Part shown: one piece after another, positions 1 through 5,281 of the stretch
Numbering within the stretch: the stretch's first letter is position 1
Layout: every line of letters starts with the position of its first letter
DNA from: Candidatus Aquicultor primus
GTDB taxonomy: Bacteria; Actinomycetota; Aquicultoria; Aquicultorales; Aquicultoraceae
Direction of reading: 5' to 3'
Assembly (NCBI GenBank): GCA_001767575.1
Contig: MELI01000098.1
Span: 16,787-22,067, forward strand
DNA: 5,281 nt
The notes under the pieces: generated by a model
The model's input: only the letters and a program-made list of their open reading frames with translations
Told to the model about the DNA's origin: nothing
Database searches by the model: none
Program-made: the position numbers and the translations under genes

Positions 1-242
1 TCCGTCCGGATATGCAAAGAAAGGGCATCGGAGCGCAGCTTTTGTCTCACCTGCGGGGCCTTACCGCAACGCCCATTCTCATCGGTACGTGGGCCGATGC
101 TTTCTGGGCAATTCGGTTCTATGAGGCGCATGGTTTCAAGAAAGTCGATGTAGAAGAGAAGAACAGGCTGCTGAAGACATATTGGTCGATTCCCGAGCGT
201 CAGGTCGAGACATCGGTCGTGTTGGCCGATTACGCGCGCTAA
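1..242 (+). CDS. GNAT-family N-acetyltransferase, C-terminal part (5' end outside window)
   Basis: The reading frame is open from the first base (complete codons from base 3) to TAA at 240-242. It reads RPDMQRKGIGAQLL, the acetyl-CoA pyrophosphate-binding motif A of GNAT enzymes (Q/R-x-x-G-x-G/A), followed by AIRFYEAHGF, the usual motif B segment. The ATG at 12 lies inside motif A, so it is not the true start; the gene must begin upstream and lack roughly its first half here. GNAT enzymes transfer an acetyl group from acetyl-CoA to an amine. The acceptor cannot be told from this part. The tail after motif B (about 35 residues) is ordinary. The next gene follows 79 bp downstream on the same strand with its own ribosome site, so co-transcription is possible but not shown. 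Confidence 0.85.
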   Translation, partial: RPDMQRKGIGAQLLSHLRGLTATPILIGTWADAFWAIRFYEAHGFKKVDVEEKNRLLKTYWSIPERQVETSVVLADYAR

Positions 243-311
243 TGCGAGAGATGCATCATCCCGAAGGTTTGGCCTCACGGTATCGATGACGCAAACCAAA
301 TGAATTAGCGT

Positions 312-316
312 AGGAG
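312..316 (+). promoter_or_regulatory. Ribosome binding site of the NAD(P)H oxidoreductase gene
   Basis: AGGAG ends five bases before the ATG at 322 (AGGAG-AAGAT-ATG). This fixes the start of the flavodoxin-fold gene. Confidence 0.75.
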
Positions 317-321
317 AAGAT

Positions 322-912
322 ATGAAAGTATCGGTAATTCTTGCCCATCCGTCAAAAGACAGCTTTAACCATGCGATTGCGCATATTGTGGACGAGACGC
401 TTCGGGCCAATGGGCACACGGTGTGTCTTCATGACCTCTACACTGAGGGGTTTGTCCCTGTATTGCCCGCTGACGAGATAAATAAAGGCGCGAAGCTCGG
501 CCCCGTTGTCAGCGCGCATTGTGAGGAAATTGCGACGGCGGATGGAATAGTCATCATCCACCCCAACTGGTGGGGACAACCCCCGGCGATTCTTAAAGGC
601 TGGGTTGACCGCGTTATCCGCCCGGGCGTCGCTTACGAGTTTGAAGAGGGGGATGACGGCGAGGGCGTTCCTATCGGGCTGCTGAAGGCGCAAAGTGCGA
701 TTGTCTTTAACACTTCCAACACACCGGCTCAGAGAGAACTGGAGGCCTTTGGTGACCCGTTGGAGACACTATGGAAGAACTGCATCTTCAGTCTTTGCGG
801 TGTTAGCGAATTCTATCGGAAGATGTATGGAGTAGTCGTCACAAGCACCCTTGAAGAGCGGCAAGCCTGGCTCGACGATGTGCGAGCGACCATCGACCAC
901 TTCTATTCATAA
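322..912 (+). CDS. NAD(P)H dehydrogenase (quinone)-type flavoprotein, flavodoxin_2 fold
   Basis: The protein has 196 residues, the usual size for soluble NAD(P)H:quinone/azo oxidoreductases of the Flavodoxin_2 family (NQO1/NQO2, MdaB, KefF-like). The N-terminus MKVSVILAHPSKDSFNHAIA (1-20) is the first beta strand plus the flavin-phosphate loop. IVIIHPNWWGQPPAILKGW (76-94) is the family's flavin-binding segment with its WWG-PA-LKGW core, followed by VDRVIRPGVAYEF (95-107). NTSNTP (130-135) matches the later flavin-contact loop. No signal peptide or membrane segment is seen, so it should be cytosolic. Such enzymes use FAD or FMN to pass two electrons from NAD(P)H to quinones or other electrophiles, often in redox protection. 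The exact acceptor is unknown; a KefF-type ancillary role is less likely because no potassium efflux gene is adjacent. A minus-strand gene converges 35 bp downstream. Confidence 0.85.
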   Translation: MKVSVILAHPSKDSFNHAIAHIVDETLRANGHTVCLHDLYTEGFVPVLPADEINKGAKLGPVVSAHCEEIATADGIVIIHPNWWGQPPAILKGWVDRVIRPGVAYEFEEGDDGEGVPIGLLKAQSAIVFNTSNTPAQRELEAFGDPLETLWKNCIFSLCGVSEFYRKMYGVVVTSTLEERQAWLDDVRATIDHFYS

Positions 913-947
913 GCCTTACGGCCTTAAGCCATCGCGTAACTCGTTCA

Positions 948-1448
948 TCAAGGGCCGCTGCCGATACAGATTATTCTCCACGGCGATGTTTTTGTCTTTT
1001 TGGCGACATATACGAAGCTCGACTCTTGGCCGCTTGGGGAAACACCGCCGCCGATTTGCCAGGCGCTATACTCGACAAAGTATTGCCTTTCGTCGTAACT
1101 TGCACTGTTCATGCCTCTGAGCCGCAACCGTGCGTCTTCGCTGATTTTGACGTCGCCGAGCCAGACGGTATATACGGGGCTTACGTCTGCGAGTTCGCGG
1201 CGGTAATCATCCGCGAGGCATCGATTAGCGCCGGCGGTATCGGTAAGGGCTAATCTCTTGTAGTAGGTTAATACCAGCTGCCGAGGCCCTAAAGCATCGA
1301 TATCGGGCATCGGCTTGATAAGGCCCAAGAATACGCCTCGTATTGCAAAGAAAACGGCGATTATAAATATGGCCGCAGAGACACCAGCCAGTATTTTCTT
1401 ATACGGAATTCGCACCTTCACAGTAAGCCGCCTTCTAACGGTTTGCAT
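948..1448 (-). CDS. Small membrane-anchored protein, DUF4829/NTF2-like
   Basis: The product has 166 residues from the ATG at 1448. A basic N-terminus (RRR, KK) precedes one hydrophobic segment at about 18-44, so it is a type II anchor or an uncleaved signal with the rest outside the membrane. The soluble part begins PRQLVLTYYKRLALTDTAGANRCLADDYRRE (55-85), a helix pattern typical of NTF2-like folds, and ends with beta-rich sequence and WRIICIGSGP. That WR-I-x-IG-x-GP ending recalls DUF4829 proteins of Gram-positive bacteria; the match is from memory and moderate. Function is unknown. Start choice: upstream of the ATG only a weak AGGG is seen, whereas an AGAAGG lies 9 bases before the in-frame GTG at codon 10, so a 157-residue form starting at 1421 is a real alternative. 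It follows the sat terminator, so it is probably transcribed on its own. Confidence 0.7.
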   Translation of the reverse strand: MQTVRRRLTVKVRIPYKKILAGVSAAIFIIAVFFAIRGVFLGLIKPMPDIDALGPRQLVLTYYKRLALTDTAGANRCLADDYRRELADVSPVYTVWLGDVKISEDARLRLRGMNSASYDERQYFVEYSAWQIGGGVSPSGQESSFVYVAKKTKTSPWRIICIGSGP

Positions 1449-1568
1449 CTCAAAAACCCTAGATATCCGTGGCCACTACAATAATCCTATGCGCTAATGA
1501 TATCAGAGAGAGGGAGCGTCGAATAGTCATCAATAGTAAAAAGGGGATAACTTAAGGTGTGTTGTGTG

Positions 1569-1603
1569 AAAAAAACCACACCCCATAAAGAGGCGTGGTT
1601 TTT
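1569..1603 (-). terminator. Factor-independent terminator of sat
   Basis: Read on the minus strand, AAAAACCACGCC (1603-1592) pairs with GGTGTGGTTTTT (1582-1571) around a 9-base loop, and the T run continues to 1569 (seven T in all). The single imperfect position is a G-U wobble on the minus strand but an A-C mismatch on the plus strand, and the T run is longer on the minus strand. Both facts say it serves minus-strand transcription, that is sat, whose stop lies about 60 bp upstream. Confidence 0.8.
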
Positions 1604-1661
1604 GTGCTATATACTTGGCGATAGGCTTACATAATAAGCCCTGGGCACCATATTAAATGGC

Positions 1662-2882
1662 TTACTTCTCGCCTTCGGAGTATTTGTGAAGCTTGACTTC
1701 GACTCTCTCTTCGAGACCCTCATAGTACTCTCTCAATATCTCGAGTACCTCTGGGCGGCTGAAGTGGTCCGGCACGTCTTCGTTCTGGGAGAGCATGCTT
1801 CTTAGTTTGGTTCCGCTCAGGAGCATCCGGTCTTCTTTGCCGTGCGGGCAGGTTCTCATAGAGGCCATGCCGTCACACTTGGTGCAGTAGAAGGTCCAGT
1901 CAATTTTGAGCGGCTGGGTAAGGAGCGCGCCCTTCGGAATCTCGTCGAAGATGTGGTGCGCGTCAAACGGACCGTAGTACTCGCCGACGCCCGCGTGGTC
2001 GCGGCCGACGAGAAGGTGGCTGCAGCCGTAGTTCTGCCTGAAGGTCGCGTGCAGGAGCGCCTCGCGCGGGCCCGCATAACGCATCTCCATCGGATAACCA
2101 GCCTGGATGACGGTGTTATTGACAAAATAAAGCTCTACGAGCTTGTCGATAGCTTTAACTCTGACCTCGGCCGGGATGTCGCCGGCTTTAAGTTTACCGA
2201 CGAGTTGGTGGATGAGAACGCCATCAGTTACCTCGACGGCGATTTTCGCGAGATACTCGTGCGAGCGGTGCATCGGGTTTCTGAGCTGCAGTGCCGCAAC
2301 GGTGCTCCAGCCTCTCTCCTCGAACGCCGCACGGGTTTCGGCCGGGCGCATGTAGACGCCTTCGAACATCTTGGGGAAGTAGCTTTCGCTAAATACCTTT
2401 ACATTACCGGCGACGTTGACATCGCCCTGAGCCATGACCTTCTGGACACCCGGGTGGCCTTCCATGTCATCGGTTCTAAAAACTTGCTTGCACTCATGGA
2501 CCTTGTCGATCTCATACGTCTCGGTGACGGTCATGCTGCCCATAAGCTCGCCGCTATCGGTATCGATGAGCGCTACTTCCTGGCCTTCCTTAAGGCCGGC
2601 CGCTTGCTCTTTCGACGTGGACAACGTAATCGGTATTGGCCAGAAGACGCCGTTGGACATCGTGTACTCGTCAACGACACCCTGCCAATCGGCTTTGTTC
2701 ATGAAGCCGTCGAGCGGCGTAAACGCACCGATACCCATCATAATAAGGTCGCCGGTCTCTCGTGAGGACATCATTACCTTCTCGAGAGTCTTGGCTTTTT
2801 CCATTTCCTGTTGCAGCTCGGCGCCGCTGAGCAGTAGCGGTTTTAAATCACCGCCACCATGTGGGGGAACTAATCCTGCCAT
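1662..2882 (-). CDS. sat: Sulfate adenylyltransferase (ATP sulfurylase), homo-oligomeric Sat type
   Basis: This cytosolic enzyme makes adenosine 5'-phosphosulfate and pyrophosphate from ATP and sulfate, the first step of both assimilatory and dissimilatory sulfate reduction; it can also run in reverse. The 406-residue product matches the single-domain bacterial/archaeal form and has no fused APS kinase. Visible hallmarks are the N-terminal LVPPHGG (4-10) and [10 protein letters not shown] (52-61); the active-site [11 protein letters not shown] (199-209) with the HxxH pair H205/H208; [11 protein letters not shown] (290-300); and [10 protein letters not shown] (355-364). Cysteines 333, 336 and 345 with H347 (CTKC...CPH) resemble the zinc site known in some bacterial and archaeal Sat enzymes. 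The ATG at 2882 is supported by an excellent ribosome site three bases beyond it. The gene stands alone, with its own candidate promoter and terminator. No apr, dsr or cys partner is visible, so an energy versus biosynthetic role cannot be decided here. Confidence 0.97.
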   Translation of the reverse strand: MAGLVPPHGGGDLKPLLLSGAELQQEMEKAKTLEKVMMSSRETGDLIMMGIGAFTPLDGFMNKADWQGVVDEYTMSNGVFWPIPITLSTSKEQAAGLKEGQEVALIDTDSGELMGSMTVTETYEIDKVHECKQVFRTDDMEGHPGVQKVMAQGDVNVAGNVKVFSESYFPKMFEGVYMRPAETRAAFEERGWSTVAALQLRNPMHRSHEYLAKIAVEVTDGVLIHQLVGKLKAGDIPAEVRVKAIDKLVELYFVNNTVIQAGYPMEMRYAGPREALLHATFRQNYGCSHLLVGRDHAGVGEYYGPFDAHHIFDEIPKGALLTQPLKIDWTFYCTKCDGMASMRTCPHGKEDRMLLSGTKLRSMLSQNEDVPDHFSRPEVLEILREYYEGLEERVEVKLHKYSEGEK

Positions 2883-2885
2883 TTT

Positions 2886-2893
2886 ACCTCCTT
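2886..2893 (-). promoter_or_regulatory. Strong ribosome binding site of sat
   Basis: On the minus strand AAGGAGGT is followed by AAA and then the ATG of sat. Eight bases match the anti-Shine-Dalgarno consensus, which implies efficient translation and fixes the start at 2882. Confidence 0.9.
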
Positions 2894-3151
2894 ATACTGG
2901 TAGACGCTATTGATATTGGATGTTCGACACAATTTAAACTCGGGGTTTCAATCTCCTTTGTGTTTCCTTCTCTAAGGTTGGAAATACCCAAAAAAAGCAG
3001 ATTGCGACCTGAAAAACCGAAAATTAACGAAATACACCCCAGACATTGCATATGCCCGAAGTCGATAAAGCTTGAACCTGCTGCGTTTAATCCGAAGTAT
3101 TAGCGCGCCCATGGTGGACGACCTTCGGTAATGTGACCGCTACGAGTATGT

Positions 3152-3161
3152 AACAATTGTT
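3152..3161. promoter_or_regulatory. Perfect palindrome at the predicted sat transcription start (possible operator)
   Basis: AACAATTGTT is its own reverse complement. It lies 6-7 bases downstream of the candidate -10 box, covering roughly +1 to +10, a position where a bound repressor would block transcription. No regulator can be named, and a 10-bp palindrome in AT-rich DNA may be chance. Confidence 0.3.
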
Positions 3162-3167
3162 CCAATT

Positions 3168-3196
3168 AGCGTATCATTTAGGATTTTCTTTGTCAA
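3168..3196 (-). promoter_or_regulatory. Candidate sigma-70-type promoter for sat
   Basis: On the minus strand a perfect TTGACA (3196-3191) is followed after 17 bases by TACGCT (3173-3168), which keeps the most conserved T, A and final T of the -10 box. The spacing is optimal. It points at sat, whose start is about 285 bases downstream with no other gene between. The weak -10 box suggests dependence on activation or modest strength. No better candidate was found closer to sat. Confidence 0.45.
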
Positions 3197-3353
3197 GCAC
3201 ATAGCAAAGATATATTGCCTGAGAACAGTGTCGAATAGAGGATCGAGTTGCGAAGCTATCGCCCTGTTCGAGGATGACATATAGGCTAGCGATTGCTATG
3301 TAGTCGCCAACATATAAAGTGATAACAACTCAAGCCTAGGAAAGCATCTTTAA

Positions 3354-3628
3354 GCGATTCGCAACGATGATCTACGGACCAAGCCTACTAATTTGTCTAG
3401 GCTAATCGCGCTTTGGGCCCGCGGACCAGATTTCTGGTTTATTGACGTCTTTATGGTATCGATTCTTGTAGGTTTAGCCGCGGGGTTGATTACGGGTGCG
3501 ATAGGTGCAGGTGGTGGTTTTATCATCACGCCGGCGCTGAAGTTCAGGCTGACGGCACCAAACTCAACATCAAAGGAGACCTTGGAAAGGTGCTTGCCAG
3601 CGCGCTTGAATATCTTGAGGGTTTATGA
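3354..3628 (+). pseudogene. Remnant of a TauE/SafE-family sulfur-compound permease, truncated and frame-shifted
   Basis: After an in-frame TAA at 3351, the frame reads through LSRLIALWARGPDFWFIDVF and MVSILVGLAAGLITGAIGAG to GGGFIITPAL (ending 3539). A hydrophobic segment leading into G-x-GGGF-x-x-PAL is the hallmark first repeat of TauE/SafE (PF01925) membrane permeases, which move sulfite, sulfoacetate and related anions. Full-length members have about 250 to 400 or more residues and many membrane segments; here only one survives. Past 3540 this frame runs antisense through the kinase gene and loses similarity. A different plus-strand frame then becomes protein-like, reading EVQADGTKLNIKGDLGKVLA and on to a TGA at 3626-3628. 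This may be the far C-terminus of the same gene after an internal deletion, or another gene's tail. Neither the TTG at 3393 nor the ATG at 3453 has a ribosome site. The family call is fairly sure; the deletion history is inference. Confidence 0.6.
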
Positions 3629-5131
3629 GGGGATAGTAACCGCGATCGTTGTGCCTTTGCCGGGGCCGGAGATAACGTCGAAAGTTCCGCCGGCGAGTCG
3701 AGCGCGCGTCTGCATGCCGTCGATGCCGAGCTTTCCGAGACGCGAGAATTCACCGAGACTGTCGGGCATCTCAAAGCCTTTGCCGTTGTCTATGATAGCG
3801 ATTTTGGTTTCATCAGCGCCGAACTCTATCGACACGCGAGCCTCCGTCGCATCGGCATGTTTGGCCACGTTTCGCAGTGCTTCCTGGACGATTCTAAAGA
3901 GCGCTACTTCTATCTCCCGAGCGAGCCGGTGCTCGTTACCGCTCACCGCAAGGTTTGTCTCAATGTTGTCCTCAATGGTCATTTGCTCGGTGAGCCATTC
4001 AACAGCCGGGAGGATACCTAAGTCGTCGATAATTGATGGGCGTAAGTTACGGCTTAGCTGTCGAATGTCGTGAAGCATGTCCTTAAGTTGGCCGTGGAGC
4101 GCCCATAGAAAGTTTGACTCTTCTTTTGGCATGTTGGGCTGCCCTTCGCAAAACTCCTCGAGCTGGTGAAGGCCGGCGATTAGGTCTTGCGCAGTGCTGT
4201 CGTGGAGGTCGCGAGAGATGCGCAGGCGCTCCTCTTCGTGGGCTTTGGTGATTTGCCGCAGGTAAAACTGCTGGTTCTCCTGCATTCTTACCTCGTTAGT
4301 GATGTCTCGGCCGATGAATTGGAACCCGTCAGGGTGCCCGTTTGTCGAAACCAGGTTTGTTGTCATCCTGATAACCGAGGTTGTACCATCCTTCTTGATA
4401 ACGGATTCCAGGTATGGCAGTCGCTCCTCTTCACCGCCTAAGAGCCTGGCCTTGATCGCCTCTGAGCCGGCTCGGCTATCTTCCGGCAAGAAATCCTGGC
4501 TTACGGCTCCGATGAGCTCATCGGAGCCGTAACCGAACAGATGAGAAGCCGCGCGGTTCGCAGCTGTGATTTTTCCAGAAAGGTCCTCCACCCATATCGC
4601 CATATGCGTGTTTTCGAATAGCGTGCGATACTTCGTTTCTGAGGTTTTAAGTTGAACCCCAGCAAGCTCCTTTTCGTGGAATAAGCGGGAATTATCGACA
4701 GCGATTCCAATGAGTTTTTCCATCGCCCGTTCAAGATGTTTTTGCTGCTTGATGTTGTGGTTGGCCCAGATAGGCGCGGAAGCGCCGATGAGCGTGACCA
4801 TGAAGGTCTCAATAAGCGCAGTCGGTACGCTTGTTGTTATAAATAGGGCGCGCGGCAGCATGGCCGTCAGAGCAAGAACAAGCGCAACAACGCCGCCACG
4901 CTGGCCAAACATGATACTGCTTAAAATGATGGGAATAAGGTAGAGTATGCGGTCGATGGTGTGCCTGGTTATACCGAGTTCCTGGTCGGGCAGTAAGAAT
5001 ATACCATAATTGGTCAGGTTATTATAATGATGCAGGGTAATGAGGATAAAAATGAACGCAATCGACCAGAATTGAGCGCTGGTTAGCAATCCTGATCTTG
5101 GGTTTTGGCGAAGCGGCTGGGTAGTTTTCAT
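3623..5131 (-). CDS. Membrane-bound PAS sensor histidine kinase, NarL-type (HisKA_3)
   Basis: The kinase autophosphorylates on histidine and should pass the phosphate to the response regulator encoded just upstream. Numbering is from the first possible ATG (5137, 504 residues). Hydrophobic segments at about 22-50, 63-100 and 106-125 form an N-terminal membrane sensor containing TRH, FGQRGG and MLPRA. A coiled coil follows (130-165), then a PAS domain (about 165-283; LFGYGSDELIG). The HisKA_3 domain carries EEERLRISRDLHDS with H312 as the phosphate acceptor. The HATPase has an N box (E419, N423), IIDNGKGF (D450, G452, G454), GKLGIDGM (468-475) and GKGTT. Start choice: GGGAG lies only 2 bases before the ATG at 5137 but 8 bases before the in-frame ATG at 5131, so 5131 is preferred (502 residues). 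The stimulus is unknown. The gene contains a perfect 32-bp palindrome. Confidence 0.93.
   Translation of the reverse strand: MKTTQPLRQNPRSGLLTSAQFWSIAFIFILITLHHYNNLTNYGIFLLPDQELGITRHTIDRILYLIPIILSSIMFGQRGGVVALVLALTAMLPRALFITTSVPTALIETFMVTLIGASAPIWANHNIKQQKHLERAMEKLIGIAVDNSRLFHEKELAGVQLKTSETKYRTLFENTHMAIWVEDLSGKITAANRAASHLFGYGSDELIGAVSQDFLPEDSRAGSEAIKARLLGGEEERLPYLESVIKKDGTTSVIRMTTNLVSTNGHPDGFQFIGRDITNEVRMQENQQFYLRQITKAHEEERLRISRDLHDSTAQDLIAGLHQLEEFCEGQPNMPKEESNFLWALHGQLKDMLHDIRQLSRNLRPSIIDDLGILPAVEWLTEQMTIEDNIETNLAVSGNEHRLAREIEVALFRIVQEALRNVAKHADATEARVSIEFGADETKIAIIDNGKGFEMPDSLGEFSRLGKLGIDGMQTRARLAGGTFDVISGPGKGTTIAVTIPS
4501..4532. repeat. Perfect 32-bp palindrome within the kinase gene
   Basis: The half TTACGGCTCCGATGAG (4501-4516) is followed immediately by its exact reverse complement (4517-4532), with no spacer and no mismatch. 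The flanking bases (C at 4500 and C at 4533) break the symmetry. On the coding strand it encodes GYGSDELIGAV (kinase residues 202-212), a normal-looking PAS segment, so the gene is not disrupted. In the mRNA it could fold into a stem of about 14 pairs. Confidence 0.97.
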
Positions 5132-5139
5132 GACCATAT

Positions 5140-5144
5140 CTCCC
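5140..5144 (-). promoter_or_regulatory. Ribosome binding site of the histidine kinase
   Basis: GGGAG on the minus strand lies 8 bases before the ATG at 5131 and only 2 bases before the ATG at 5137. It therefore favours the inner start. It sits in the 29-base gap after the response-regulator stop codon. Confidence 0.65.
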
Positions 5145-5160
5145 GCACTCGTATAGGTTC

Positions 5161-5281
5161 TTATTCGAGCGCGAAGATTGCCTCCTTCAGCGCAAATATC
5201 ACAGCTTCAGTCCGTGAGCTCACATTGAGTTTGTTGAAGATATGTCCGAGGTGCGCCTCGACTGTTCGTACGCTTAAGACA
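5161..5281 (-). CDS. NarL/LuxR-type response regulator, C-terminal end (5' part outside window)
   Basis: The minus strand reads VLSVRTVEAHLGHIFNKLNV and SSRTEAVIFALKEAIFALE to TAA at 5163-5161. This is the second half of a LuxR/GerE helix-turn-helix: recognition helix SVRTVEAHLGHIFNKL, then the closing N-V-x-x-R-T-E-A-V helix. The receiver domain and start lie beyond the window edge. NarL-type regulators are the standard partners of HisKA_3 kinases, and the kinase gene follows after about 29 bases on the same strand, so the two form a regulator-kinase operon whose promoter is outside the window. Its DNA target cannot be read from this fragment. Confidence 0.9.
   Translation of the reverse strand, partial: VLSVRTVEAHLGHIFNKLNVSSRTEAVIFALKEAIFALE

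Larger units (their letters stand above)
2883..3353. other. Non-coding interval between sat and the permease remnant, including the probable sat leader
   Basis: No convincing gene is seen on either strand in these 471 bases, which look more AT-rich than the flanking genes. From about 3161 down to 2883 the minus strand would form the sat 5' leader. It contains the small hairpin CCTT-AGAG-AAGG (2967-2978), a GCATATGC palindrome, and a possible long-range GGGGT/ACCCC pairing. I looked for S-box (SAM) and T-box signatures because these often control sulfur genes in Gram-positive bacteria, and did not recognise either. Beyond 3200 only short inverted repeats are seen. Confidence 0.5.

Noticed and set aside
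266..297. GGTTTG/CAAACC inverted repeat between the acetyltransferase and oxidoreductase genes
   Set aside because: The stem is 6 pairs with a 20-base loop and no T run, so it is not a credible terminator.
2582..2597. GGCCTT-CCTT-AAGGCC hairpin inside sat
   Set aside because: It is a short 6-pair stem in coding sequence with no T run, explained by the codons for GLKEG.
1842..2765. A 307-codon plus-strand frame opposite sat
   Set aside because: It is an antisense shadow of a well-supported sat gene with no recognisable domain, no ribosome site and no independent evidence of coding.
2950..2970. GGAGATTGAAAC on the minus strand, reminiscent of the ATTGAAAC end of some CRISPR repeats
   Set aside because: It occurs once, with no spaced copies anywhere in the window.
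3065..3085. GGTTCAAGC on the minus strand, resembling a tRNA T-arm
   Set aside because: No acceptor, D or anticodon arm can be built around it at the proper spacing.
2861..3103. An 80-codon plus-strand frame starting inside the sat 5' end
   Set aside because: Its start overlaps the beginning of sat, there is no ribosome site, and the composition is low-complexity and non-protein-like.
3282..3403. Four copies of TAGGCT/AGCCTA (near 3282, 3333, 3382, 3398), two of them 49 bp apart
   Set aside because: The shared unit is only 6 to 8 bases and the flanks differ. This is probably chance, though one pair can form a small hairpin (3382-3403).
3393..4073. A 226-codon plus-strand open frame starting at TTG 3393
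   Set aside because: Only the first 49 or so codons look like protein (TauE/SafE). The rest is antisense to the kinase HATPase region, so the long frame is an accidental read-through and not a fusion protein.

Overview
The window holds six protein-coding genes or gene ends, one decayed gene remnant and a few regulatory or structural elements. Taxonomy can only be guessed. Moderate G+C, a near-consensus AAGGAGGT ribosome site before sat, a DUF4829-like membrane protein and a NarL-type kinase with an unnamed membrane sensor together suggest an environmental anaerobe from a Gram-positive-related lineage (Firmicutes, deep Actinobacteriota or Chloroflexi). No rRNA, tRNA, CRISPR array or insertion sequence was seen.

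Left part (1-1448): the plus strand carries the 3' end of a GNAT N-acetyltransferase and then an intact flavodoxin-fold NAD(P)H:quinone-type oxidoreductase. A small single-pass membrane protein of DUF4829/NTF2-like character converges on the latter from the minus strand.

Middle (1556-3196, minus strand): a self-contained sat unit encoding a single-domain ATP sulfurylase of 406 residues. It has a very good ribosome site, a candidate -35/-10 promoter about 290 bp upstream (implying a leader of about 280 nt), and a factor-independent terminator about 60 bp downstream. Its usual partners (apr, dsr, cys genes) are not in the window. On the far side of the leader, on the plus strand, lies a remnant of a TauE/SafE-type sulfur-compound permease. 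It keeps one conserved glycine-rich membrane segment and then changes frame, so a sulfur transporter may once have stood divergently beside sat.

Right part (3623-5281, minus strand): a two-component operon in the order response regulator then histidine kinase. Only the LuxR-type DNA-binding C-terminus of the regulator is in the window. The kinase has an N-terminal multi-pass membrane sensor, a coiled coil, a PAS domain, a HisKA_3 domain and an HATPase. Its stop codon abuts the stop of the permease remnant's second frame.

The most striking item not explained by gene content is a perfect 32-bp palindrome inside the PAS-coding part of the kinase gene (4501-4532). Other points for a second look are the permease remnant, the long sat leader with a palindrome at the predicted start site, the alternative pairings around the sat terminator, and the kinase's unnamed membrane sensor. 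I see no clear new multi-gene system here.
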